Below, in pieces: positions 56,101-63,199 of a DNA stretch of 64,000 nucleotides (within the stretch, counting starts at the first letter, position 1; every line of letters begins with the position of its first letter). Where the stretch lies: the NCBI RefSeq assembly GCF_012641475.1, contig NZ_JABAIL010000006.1:124001-188000 (forward strand), written 5' to 3'. The notes under the pieces are model-generated. The model was given only the letters and a program-made list of their open reading frames with translations, did no database searches and was not told the DNA's origin. This stretch comes from Flammeovirga agarivorans. Lineage in GTDB: Bacteria > Bacteroidota > Bacteroidia > Cytophagales > Flammeovirgaceae. Both the position numbers and the translations under genes were made by a program.

Positions 56101-57343
56101 ATTTCTTATTGGGAGCAACATTAATTTCCTTAATTTCATTATTATCAATAACGTTAATGCCTGCACCTTCAGTACCGATCCAAATTCTATCGAATTCATC
56201 TTGGTATACACCTCTAATTTTATTGTAGGTTAGGTCAGAGCTGCGTTCTCCTTTTTTGATATGTCTAAATTTCTTTCTTCTTGGGTTATACTTATTGATA
56301 CCACTACCGTTTGTGCCAATCCAAATTACACCTAACTGATCTTTGTACAGCGCAGTGATGATATTAGAATTGACAAATTGGTTATTATGGCTGTTTTGAT
56401 AGCCGATAACATCCAAAGAGTTACGCATGTCATCAAATTTCAATTGATATAAACCATCGCTTGTTCCTGCCCAAATGATTCCGTTATCATCACTTAGCAG
56501 ACATTCTGATTTAATATCACTTACTTTCTTGAACTCTCCTTTACTATCACCAATTCCTTTTACTTTTAGCTGGTAAATACCATCAAAATAAGAGACCAAT
56601 AAACAGTTTTGACCTTCGATAACAGAGAGTACACTATTTTCTTCAGACTTATTGAATCGTTTGAATATACTGTATTGTCCTTTCTCGTCGGGGTTAATTA
56701 AGAGTTGAATCCCTCTTTTACTGCCAACCCATAAGTTGCCATAATGGTCTACAAATAGGTTAGTGATATAATTGGATAAAATGCTTTCATGATTATGTGG
56801 GTTATGATAGAATTTTTCGACGACAATCTTTTCATCATTAATATGTTGATGAAGAACTTTATTTAGACCTTTTGAATTACCAAACCATAAGTTACCACTT
56901 GGGTCTTTTACTAGATTGGTGATATTATTATGAGTGATTAGTTTCGGCGATGTCTTTGTATTGGCAAAGAATGAAAACTTTTCTGTTTCCAAGTTAAACC
57001 TAAAAAGGCCAGCATCGGTAGAACCTATCCATAGGTTACCATAGTTGTCCTCACAAATTGAATTGATCAAATTTGATGGTAGACCATGGGTGTCCATTCT
57101 ATAGTTTTTAAACTCATATCCATCAAACCTGCTAAAGCCATCGTTAGTGCCAATCCACATTAACCCAGACTTATCTTGAAAGATACAGTTCACATCATTT
57201 TGCGACAGACCTTGTTTGGTTGTGTAATGAGAGAATACAATATCCTTGTTAATAGCATATGAAATAGTTCCTTGTAAACAAGCACCTACTACAAACAGAA
57301 AGATACGGAGTAGTGCTTTGGTTTTTAGAGATAGTAATTCCAT
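53165..57343 (-). CDS. Hybrid two-component system regulator (HTCS): propeller sensor, kinase, receiver, AraC DNA-binding domain
   Basis: This 1392-residue inner-membrane regulator has a signal anchor (about 10-30) and a periplasmic two-component propeller (about 35-730; repeated LWIGT/LWVG strands). A Y_Y_Y domain (about 735-810) precedes a membrane segment (about 815-840). The cytoplasmic part has a HisKA domain with His878 (SHELRTPL), an ATPase domain (DTGIGI, NRGTGIGLAF) and a receiver with Asp1177 (LSDIMMPIMDG). A C-terminal AraC-type helix-turn-helix (about 1275-1380, VTYEVGFNDLKYFRNCFKK) ends it. Such proteins bind an oligosaccharide in the periplasm and activate the neighbouring polysaccharide locus. 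It most likely controls the galactan genes through the shared C-run operators; this is inferred from position. A weak copy of the operator precedes the gene, so it may regulate itself. Confidence 0.95.
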   Translation of the reverse strand: MELLSLKTKALLRIFLFVVGACLQGTISYAINKDIVFSHYTTKQGLSQNDVNCIFQDKSGLMWIGTNDGFSRFDGYEFKNYRMDTHGLPSNLINSICEDNYGNLWIGSTDAGLFRFNLETEKFSFFANTKTSPKLITHNNITNLVKDPSGNLWFGNSKGLNKVLHQHINDEKIVVEKFYHNPHNHESILSNYITNLFVDHYGNLWVGSKRGIQLLINPDEKGQYSIFKRFNKSEENSVLSVIEGQNCLLVSYFDGIYQLKVKGIGDSKGEFKKVSDIKSECLLSDDNGIIWAGTSDGLYQLKFDDMRNSLDVIGYQNSHNNQFVNSNIITALYKDQLGVIWIGTNGSGINKYNPRRKKFRHIKKGERSSDLTYNKIRGVYQDEFDRIWIGTEGAGINVIDNNEIKEINVAPNKKSQNVVYAIDQFQDQLIFGIGYPLKTLAIDIKEALQLNVKSSKYVLHPDTHSNSTFDVQNDGDSILWLATYGGGLIRGHLEGKKMVWSYPEILDNDDDRIEIIRSLMIDSHGNLWVGTNQGVVFVSREEKNKEKPRFQVIQHIDDDNSSLSYNYVLPIFEASNGQIWIGTMGGGLNIYEPKKSDIQHITFSKLSTNDGLPSNVIKSILEDDYGNLWVASNKGLSKINLENRSIKNFDVTDGLQDDEFGELSAFKLNNGELLFGGVNGINIFKPHEIIDDNTIANVIFTQLKVLNKEIHTYDEFDGNLILKAALQNTKAIELHHDQNSFSVKFASLHYGASENNHYKYKLVGFDDNWIVADVEQREAKYTNLSPGEYTLLVKASNADNIWNPNPIELKVTVLPPWWMSWWAKIIYFGILVAAIFFFSRYSIITARKKSQLEMEKFEREKLEDLSQLKLQFFTNISHELRTPLTLIHTPIEQLIKKGSLLSASEREKSYQLIFKNVEHLMRLVNQLLDFRKVEQGQMKLQLSRGNWSTFIEQVYYSFKEFAEHENIAFVIERPENDIHGFMDHDKLEKILYNLLSNAFKFTYNGEIKLSITQKDNKAVIQLKDTGIGISAEKLDYLFNRFYQVSNLKTAKNRGTGIGLAFTKSLVDLHHGTINVESTVNIGTTFTLEFPLERDAFSPEEIVDLAPVATNEEEQNAQEEDELDVSAKQKILVIDDNHSIRDLLKGLLEDDYEVYTAEDGQKGLQKAKEVMPNLVLSDIMMPIMDGYELTKSIRDDDQLCHLPIILLTAKNSEDSKLKGYEYGVDAYVTKPFNSDVLLARIHALIENRKNQQKKFRTKVDVTPSEITFTSIDEKFLKKLVSIVEENISDSEFTVDKLATEYGATPIRLNQKLKALTGQTAKGFIRNIRLKRAAQMLKLGRYSVSDVTYEVGFNDLKYFRNCFKKEFGIPPSTYLKEASEENNSISMENIELQD

Positions 57344-57406
57344 GTTATTGTGTAATCAAGTAATAATTCAATTTCATAAAAGTCTTTTAAGTCTCTTCGA
57401 CTAGTC

Positions 57407-57472
57407 CAAAAAATTCGTGTACAAATTACACAAAAATAATCCGTCAATAGCTACTCTGTTGGGGGAAAAATT
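57407..57472 (-). promoter_or_regulatory. Weak C-run operator before the HTCS gene
   Basis: On the minus strand, TTTTTCCCCCAAC has its C-run at 57461-57465. ATTTTTTG (57407-57414) lies 51 bp downstream of it, at the spacing of the other sites, but it matches only the TTTG end of the -7 element. The second half-site is not clear. It could reflect autoregulation or chance. Confidence 0.3.
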
Positions 57473-57679
57473 AAAATACCCCCTTTAAATGCGAAAATAA
57501 TTTTCCTTGATAATTACAAAAATACGGCCATTGCATTGAATAGAGCGGGTTAAGGTATAATAGTAACCCGTACGCAGCCCTTTTTGGGCAACAAACATAA
57601 AAGTGGATATTGTTAGGGGGTGAAAAATTCATTTTGATGAAATATTTTGCAAAATCAGGACTCTATTCTTTGAAGTGTA

Positions 57680-57742
57680 ATTATGACCCCTCTATTTCAA
57701 ATTATAATTTCCAAGTCCTCTTCTTTAGATCCGATAAATTTG
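57680..57742 (+). promoter_or_regulatory. Promoter with C-run operator for the GH29 gene at 57.8 kb
   Basis: The -7 element TAAATTTG (57735-57742) lies 74 bp before the start codon. AATTATGACCCCTCTATTTC, with its C-run from 57687, starts 48 bp upstream. A second CC (TTTCC, 57711-57712) is at the -33 position. It resembles the minus-strand sites but lies on the plus strand, two bases closer. Confidence 0.55.
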
Positions 57743-57816
57743 AAGTATTGATGTGGCGATCACATTTGATAACAAGTCAGATTGATAAGTATTACTATAT
57801 ATATAAAGAAAGAAGT

Positions 57817-59355
57817 ATGAGAAATGTAATTATATTCATTACGGCTGTCTTTCTCGGATCTTGTTCTGTACAAAAAGATAACAAGGTTTCTAACAGAGAA
57901 GTTTTTGAGCCAAATTGGGAGTCTCTCCAACAGTATGATGTGCCAGATTGGTTCCAAGATGCAAAGCTAGGTATCTTCATTCATTGGGGTGCTTATTCGG
58001 TACCAGCATACGGTTCAGAATGGTACCCACGATTAATGTATATGGATAGTGTGGAGTGGGGACCCAACGGTGACACTAAGAAGATTGGGGCAACGAATAT
58101 GAACCAATATCATGTTGAGCACTTTGGTTCATTAGATAAATTTGGCTACAAGGACTTTATCCCAATGTTTAAAGGAGAGAATTTTAATGCTTCGGAATGG
58201 ATAGATATCTTTGAGAAGTCAGGAGCAAAATATATTGTACCTGTGGCAGAGCATCATGATGGTTTCGCTATGTATAAATCCAATCATACACGATGGAATG
58301 CTGTTGATATGGGACCTAAAAAAGATATACTTGGAGAATTAACTAAGGAAGCAAGAAGAAGAGATATTAAAATTGGAGCATCATCACATTATGCTTTTAA
58401 TTGGAATTACTTTACCTATAAAAAAGGATTCGACACAATGAATCCTGAATATAGTGATTTATATAGCAGACCTCATGATCACTATGCTCCGGCAGACCAA
58501 GAATTTCTAACACATTGGTGGAATAGAACGGTGGATATTATCGATAATTACCAACCAGATATTTTATGGTTTGATTTCTATATCGATAGAGAAGAGTTTA
58601 TGCCGTATCACCCTAAATTAGCTGCATATTACTACAATAAAGGAATTGAGTGGAAGAAGGACGTAGTGTTACAGACTAAAAATTTCAAGATGGTAACTTT
58701 CCCAGAAGGGACGCATGTACTGGATATTGAAAGAGGTAAAATGTCTGATATAAGCCCTAGAGTATGGCAAACGGATACGTCTATTGGAAAAAATTCTTGG
58801 GGTTATGTGACGAATTGGGAATCGAAAGATGCCAATACAATTATCGATGACCTTGTAGATATTGTTAGTAAAAATGGTTGTCTATTATTAAATGTAGGAC
58901 CTAAAGCAGACGGTACAATTCCAGAAGATCAAGTAGCAATATTGATGGAAATCGGTGAGTGGCTATCTGTAAACGGAAAGGCGATTTATGGTTCAAGACC
59001 TTGGGAAATCTATGGAGATGGACCAACACAGGTAGCAACAGGACATCACACAGAAGGAAAAAATAAAGAGTTAACAGCAAATGATTTCCGTTTTACGACA
59101 AATAATGGAAAACTATATGCGATCTCAATGGCTTGGGCCAATAATGGAAAAGTGAAAATCCCTGTATTAAAAACATCTTCGCAATACATTTCCTCTGGTA
59201 TCAAAAACATTAAGTTATTAGGACATAAAAAATCGTTGGATTTTACACAGAATGATAAAAATTTAGTGATTCAGTTACCAAAAGAGAAACCATGTAATCA
59301 TGCGTTCGTTTTTGAAATTGAATTTGAAGACAAAGATCAAATAGCATTACAGTAA
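57817..59355 (+). CDS. GH29 lipoprotein, alpha-L-fucosidase/alpha-L-galactosidase type
   Basis: This 512-residue lipoprotein (Cys16, LGSC) has a GH29 barrel (about 30-390) and a C-terminal sandwich (about 415-505). The AEHHDGF motif with His146-His147 is intact, and the nucleophile is Asp253 in DILWFDFYID. I chose the ATG at 57817 because it is followed at once by a lipoprotein signal and preceded by AAAGAAAG; the longer frame from 57610 is non-coding leader. In a sulfated galactan locus, release of L-galactose after desulfation, as known for a GH29 from a B. plebeius porphyran locus, is a likely job. L-fucose is the alternative substrate. A strong terminator follows. Confidence 0.87.
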   Translation: MRNVIIFITAVFLGSCSVQKDNKVSNREVFEPNWESLQQYDVPDWFQDAKLGIFIHWGAYSVPAYGSEWYPRLMYMDSVEWGPNGDTKKIGATNMNQYHVEHFGSLDKFGYKDFIPMFKGENFNASEWIDIFEKSGAKYIVPVAEHHDGFAMYKSNHTRWNAVDMGPKKDILGELTKEARRRDIKIGASSHYAFNWNYFTYKKGFDTMNPEYSDLYSRPHDHYAPADQEFLTHWWNRTVDIIDNYQPDILWFDFYIDREEFMPYHPKLAAYYYNKGIEWKKDVVLQTKNFKMVTFPEGTHVLDIERGKMSDISPRVWQTDTSIGKNSWGYVTNWESKDANTIIDDLVDIVSKNGCLLLNVGPKADGTIPEDQVAILMEIGEWLSVNGKAIYGSRPWEIYGDGPTQVATGHHTEGKNKELTANDFRFTTNNGKLYAISMAWANNGKVKIPVLKTSSQYISSGIKNIKLLGHKKSLDFTQNDKNLVIQLPKEKPCNHAFVFEIEFEDKDQIALQ

Positions 59356-59378
59356 AATAGTAAATTTAATAGAAACTG

Positions 59379-59412
59379 AAAGCTGTTCCTCCAATAGAGA
59401 ACAGCTTTTTTT
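59379..59412 (+). terminator. Terminator after GH29, just before the third GH86 gene
   Basis: AAAGCTGTTC (59379-59388) pairs with GAACAGCTTT (59399-59408) and continues into TTTTTTT. The next start codon is 15 bp beyond the T-tract. Confidence 0.85.
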
Positions 59413-59426
59413 AATATATAAATAAT

Positions 59427-61301
59427 ATGAAAAAACTAATCTTACTCTCTCTAATGGTCATCAGTCAAGGGTTAGCACATGGCCAAGATCAAAGGAGTAC
59501 TAAAGCTAAAGTAATCGTAGAACCTTTAACCAAAGTAGCTTATGAGGGTGTTTCTACTTTTGAAAGAAAGAGGTACATCAATGTGCATTCAAATTATGAA
59601 CATATCCCTAAAGAATTTCGAGACTATCTGTATGATAGTTTGGGGGTATCAGATGGACGTAGATTTGGCTTAGGAACTCCTTCGAATAAGCTAAGTCAGA
59701 CCAATCATAAACACCCAGGAACTTTCTCTAAGAAAGTATTTGAGAAGGAGATGAAAAGTATTCAGAAAAAGGGCAGAGACTATCGCTTTGAAGAAGAGAT
59801 GATTGTTACTTCACATCCTGGTTCTTACTTTCCTGTAGGTAATTTTGTGATGACTTCCCCTAAGAAAAATCTTGTGGGCATAGAGGCAATCAATGCTTAC
59901 TACGTAGGGAGAATGAGTGAAGAAAATATCACAAAAGGATATGTAGAGCTACTAAATGAACCATTCGTACATGATCGTTCTATGCACACGACCGTAGATA
60001 CAATCATAGAGATGTATTCGACAACTGCTAAAGCAATCCATAAAAAATATCCTAAAGTAAGAGTGGGTGGCCCTGGACATGCTTGGCCTGCTTATGAATT
60101 GAATGATTTTCAAATCTGGAAAGAACGTATGGGTAGTTTTATCGAGAAAGCGGGTAAGGAAATGGACTTTTTATCTGTTCATTTATACTCTACCTATTAT
60201 GACGATAAAGCCAGTTATAGAGCAGGTGCAAATGCAGAAGCTATTCTAGATCTTATTGAAGCTAAATCAAAAGAAGTAACTGCGACTTTTAAGCCTATGG
60301 TGATCTCAGAATATGGAGCAGGATTTAAGAAAGGAACTAAAATTAGAGAAGACTATTTTGCTCAAAGAGATTGGTTTATCATGCATGCTGTAAATTCTAA
60401 AATGTTTCAGTTTATTCAGCGTCCACATGTTATTCAAAAAGCGGTGCCTTTTATTTGTGGTACAGCCACTTGGTATGATTCTCCTTACCCTTATCCATTT
60501 GTATTATTTCATGAACAAGAAAATGGAGGGTTTAAGATTACTCATTTGATGAAGTTCTATGAATTTTGGAAGGGAATTGAAGGTGATTATGTATATACAA
60601 AGTCTAATAATGCTGATATTCAGTCTTTTTCTTTGAGAAAGGATAACAAGACTTATATCTGTTTTGATAATCTTGAAGACAAAAAACAACCTCTTGATTT
60701 ATCCGTTTTAGATTTGAATAAAAAGGATATTTCATCGATAAAAGTAAGACGATTATACTCTCTAGGACAAGTACCTATTCTTGAAGAAAAATTAGTCGAT
60801 GATATCTCACAACTTACACTTTACCCTGATGAGACAATGATCATTATTTTAGAGGAGAAAGAAACAGAAAAGTGGAGTTCGGTAGTAGATGTTAGCCAAG
60901 AGTATCATCAAGATTTAATCACGAAAATTGATAAAAAGGGTAAAGAGTTTACTTTTGCTACGGACACTGATAACTTGGCTTTTGCTCAATTATGCCTAGG
61001 TGTTTCTAAACCAATTTCTCTTAATGAAGTTCCTGTAATTGTATTAAATGGCCAAAAATTAATATATGACCCCAATGAAATGGGTAGAACCCAAGACTTT
61101 AAAGAGTTAACTTTTGAGGGAGCCGAAGAACCGAAAGTAAAGCGACCTCAACAACAAAATTTCTTTGGTGTTTATAAGATAGATTTACCTCAAAAATTAT
61201 TGAAAAAGAAGAATATTGTTACAGTATCTTTTGAGAGAGGCGAAGGCTTTGTTTCTACTTTTAAGGTTGTTTCTGGACATAGAAGAAACCTTGAAAATTA
61301 G
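59427..61301 (+). CDS. Third GH86-like enzyme, without sorting domain
   Basis: This 624-residue protein has a signal peptide (to about AHGQ, residue 20) and a GH86 barrel (about 30-400) with acid/base Glu178 (ELLNEPFVHD) and nucleophile Glu295 (VISEYG). Two beta-sandwich regions (about 400-615) follow. It is about 340 residues shorter than the other two GH86 proteins, because it lacks all extra domains and the T9SS sorting domain. It has no lipobox, so a periplasmic enzyme acting on imported oligosaccharides is likely. The barrel is clearly diverged from the other two (for example LNEPFVHD and GAGANAEAILDLIE). Agar or porphyran specificity cannot be told by eye. Confidence 0.85.
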   Translation: MKKLILLSLMVISQGLAHGQDQRSTKAKVIVEPLTKVAYEGVSTFERKRYINVHSNYEHIPKEFRDYLYDSLGVSDGRRFGLGTPSNKLSQTNHKHPGTFSKKVFEKEMKSIQKKGRDYRFEEEMIVTSHPGSYFPVGNFVMTSPKKNLVGIEAINAYYVGRMSEENITKGYVELLNEPFVHDRSMHTTVDTIIEMYSTTAKAIHKKYPKVRVGGPGHAWPAYELNDFQIWKERMGSFIEKAGKEMDFLSVHLYSTYYDDKASYRAGANAEAILDLIEAKSKEVTATFKPMVISEYGAGFKKGTKIREDYFAQRDWFIMHAVNSKMFQFIQRPHVIQKAVPFICGTATWYDSPYPYPFVLFHEQENGGFKITHLMKFYEFWKGIEGDYVYTKSNNADIQSFSLRKDNKTYICFDNLEDKKQPLDLSVLDLNKKDISSIKVRRLYSLGQVPILEEKLVDDISQLTLYPDETMIIILEEKETEKWSSVVDVSQEYHQDLITKIDKKGKEFTFATDTDNLAFAQLCLGVSKPISLNEVPVIVLNGQKLIYDPNEMGRTQDFKELTFEGAEEPKVKRPQQQNFFGVYKIDLPQKLLKKKNIVTVSFERGEGFVSTFKVVSGHRRNLEN

Positions 61302-61823
61302 GTAACTCTAGTGATATTGTACTTTTTTAAAGATAGGTTATCACTTGGTTAAGTCCTGATTAGAAAACTACATTAAAGTAGCAGAATATTTACACATAAA
61401 ACTAAAATCCCTAGAAAATCCAATCGTATTTTTCTAGGGTTTTAGTTGAAATATTACATAAAACTGTCACCACCCACTCATTTATTATCACACCTAACAC
61501 TTTGAAAACTAACTAATAATCAATATTTTGAATGAAGATTTTAATTTAATGTGGAACCCATGAATTCGAAAACGTCAGAACCCAAGGTTTTGTTGATATT
61601 ACTGACCTAAGTCTGATATATTGAATATACAAATACTAGAATTTATCAATTCTTGAAAGTTTGATAAAATAGACCGCTAACCACTAAATTGTAGTGGATA
61701 CTATTGGAAGCTTATCAAGTCCTGGAAATAATAGCTATTGATCCCTAAATGTAAAGGGATAATGAAAATGAATAATACGCTCTAAATTGATATTGACCCT
61801 GAATACTATTAATTAACACTAAT
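61302..61823. other. Intergenic region at the right end of the galactan locus
   Basis: This 522-bp gap contains the GH86 terminator and then AT-rich DNA with two small hairpins: CCACTA (61681-61686) with TAGTGG (61692-61697), and ATCCCT (61741-61746) with AGGGAT (61755-61760). The hairpins may lie in the leader of the kinase gene. I see no convincing coding frame and no C-run operator. Confidence 0.45.
61401..61446 (+). terminator. Terminator of the third GH86 gene
   Basis: ACTAAAATCCCTAGAAAA (61401-61418) pairs with TTTTCTAGGGTTTTAGT (ending at 61446) with one bulged base. The stem is long, and the A/T-rich flanks allow termination in either direction. Confidence 0.8.
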
Positions 61824-63026
61824 ATGATACAACCCGTAATACCAAAGAACGAACTTGAAAGATTAGAAGAATTAAAATCTTATTCCATTTTAGATACGTT
61901 GGAAGAAGATGATTACGATAACCTAACAGCCATAGCTAGTGAAATTTGTCAGACGCCAATTTCATTGGTTAGTCTCGTTGATGATAAACGCCAATGGTTT
62001 AAATCTCACCATGGAATTGATGCAGATCATACTCCAAAAGAAGTGGCTTTTTGTGCACACGCTATCAATAAGCCAAAAGAAGTATTGATTGTCAATGATT
62101 CAAGAGAAGATGTACGTTTTCATGACAATCCATTAGTGGTAGGAGAGACTAAAGTGATATTTTATGCCGGAGTTCCTTTAGTTTCTGAAAAAGGATTACC
62201 TATGGGAACGTTGTGCGTCATTGATCATGAACCTAGAGAGTTAACATCCTCTCAGGTAGAAACGCTAAGAGCTCTAGGGCAGCAAGTAATGCGACTAATG
62301 GAGTTGAGAAAAAGTAAGAAAGTATTAACTCAAACAGTACTTACCTTAGAAGAAAAAAATAAAGAATTAGATAAGTTTGCCTATGTCGCTGCCCATGACT
62401 TAAAATCTCCTTTAAACAACATACTAAATATCTCAGAATTATTATCAGAGCAGTATGGAGCGACTTTAGACATCACTGGAAATAAGCTGATTGGACACAT
62501 TATTGAGTCTTCAAAAAAATTACGTACACTAATCGTAGATATTTTAAACTATAGTAAGAATCAGCATCTTATTAAAGATAAAAAAGACTTTGTGACTTTT
62601 AAGGATATTAAAAATAGTGTTCAAGATTATTTCTTTAATGATTTTAGTACAGCTATTTCCTTTAACACTGATGTAGATGAATTGTTAATCAATAAAACGG
62701 CTCTGGATCAAGTATTGATTAATATTATTTCGAATGCCATCAAATACAATGACAAAGACTTAATAAAGGTAGAAATTGGAATTTCAGAAACCGATAGATA
62801 TTATCAATTTTATGTAAGAGACAACGGTTCTGGGATCGATGAAAAAGATCAAAAGGAAATCTTTGAATTATTTAAAGTTATTTCATCGCAAGATCGATTT
62901 GGATCTTCAGGAAATGGTATTGGATTGGCGACAGTAAAAAAGATTGTCCAAGCCTTGGGTGGAGAAATTTGTTTAGAGTCAGAAAAGAATGTTGGAACGA
63001 CTTTCCATTTTAGTATTGAAAAGTAA
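61824..63026 (+). CDS. GAF-domain sensor histidine kinase
   Basis: This 400-residue protein has an N-terminal GAF domain (about 22-160), a short coiled segment (about 160-185), a HisKA domain with the phospho-accepting His191 (AAHDLKSPLNNI) and an ATPase domain (about 290-400) with the motifs NIISNAIKYN, DNGSGI and GNGIGLATVKK. There is no membrane segment, so it is a cytoplasmic kinase sensing an internal ligand or redox signal. No receiver or response regulator is fused or adjacent. The link to the sugar loci is unclear. Its GAF type (start ELERLEELKSYSILD) is common in stress- and light-related kinases. Confidence 0.88.
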   Translation: MIQPVIPKNELERLEELKSYSILDTLEEDDYDNLTAIASEICQTPISLVSLVDDKRQWFKSHHGIDADHTPKEVAFCAHAINKPKEVLIVNDSREDVRFHDNPLVVGETKVIFYAGVPLVSEKGLPMGTLCVIDHEPRELTSSQVETLRALGQQVMRLMELRKSKKVLTQTVLTLEEKNKELDKFAYVAAHDLKSPLNNILNISELLSEQYGATLDITGNKLIGHIIESSKKLRTLIVDILNYSKNQHLIKDKKDFVTFKDIKNSVQDYFFNDFSTAISFNTDVDELLINKTALDQVLINIISNAIKYNDKDLIKVEIGISETDRYYQFYVRDNGSGIDEKDQKEIFELFKVISSQDRFGSSGNGIGLATVKKIVQALGGEICLESEKNVGTTFHFSIEK

Positions 63027-63199
63027 AAATTAAGAAGTTATAGGTGATCATCTACCATTATTTTTATCAGTTAAATCTAATAAAAATGTAAAAAGGAATA
63101 TTGTATGTCATCAGTATAGGACTTTCGTAAGAAATATTGTTTTTTATCCTATTTTAAGCCATATTTATACTCTAGGAGTCATTGTATAATAGGCGTTAT

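Larger units (their letters stand above)
57344..57816. other. Divergent control region between HTCS and GH29 genes
   Basis: This 473-bp gap lies between two divergent genes. It holds the candidate promoters for both and an inverted pair, GGGGG (57461-57465) and CCCCC (57479-57483), in TTGGGGG-AAAAATTAAAATA-CCCCC. An open frame running through 57610-57816 into the GH29 gene looks like leader, not coding sequence. No other gene is seen. Confidence 0.5.

Noticed and set aside
57610-57816. N-terminal extension of the GH29 frame
   Set aside because: The extension is unlike any export signal. It overlaps the candidate promoter, and the ATG at 57817 is followed directly by a lipoprotein signal.
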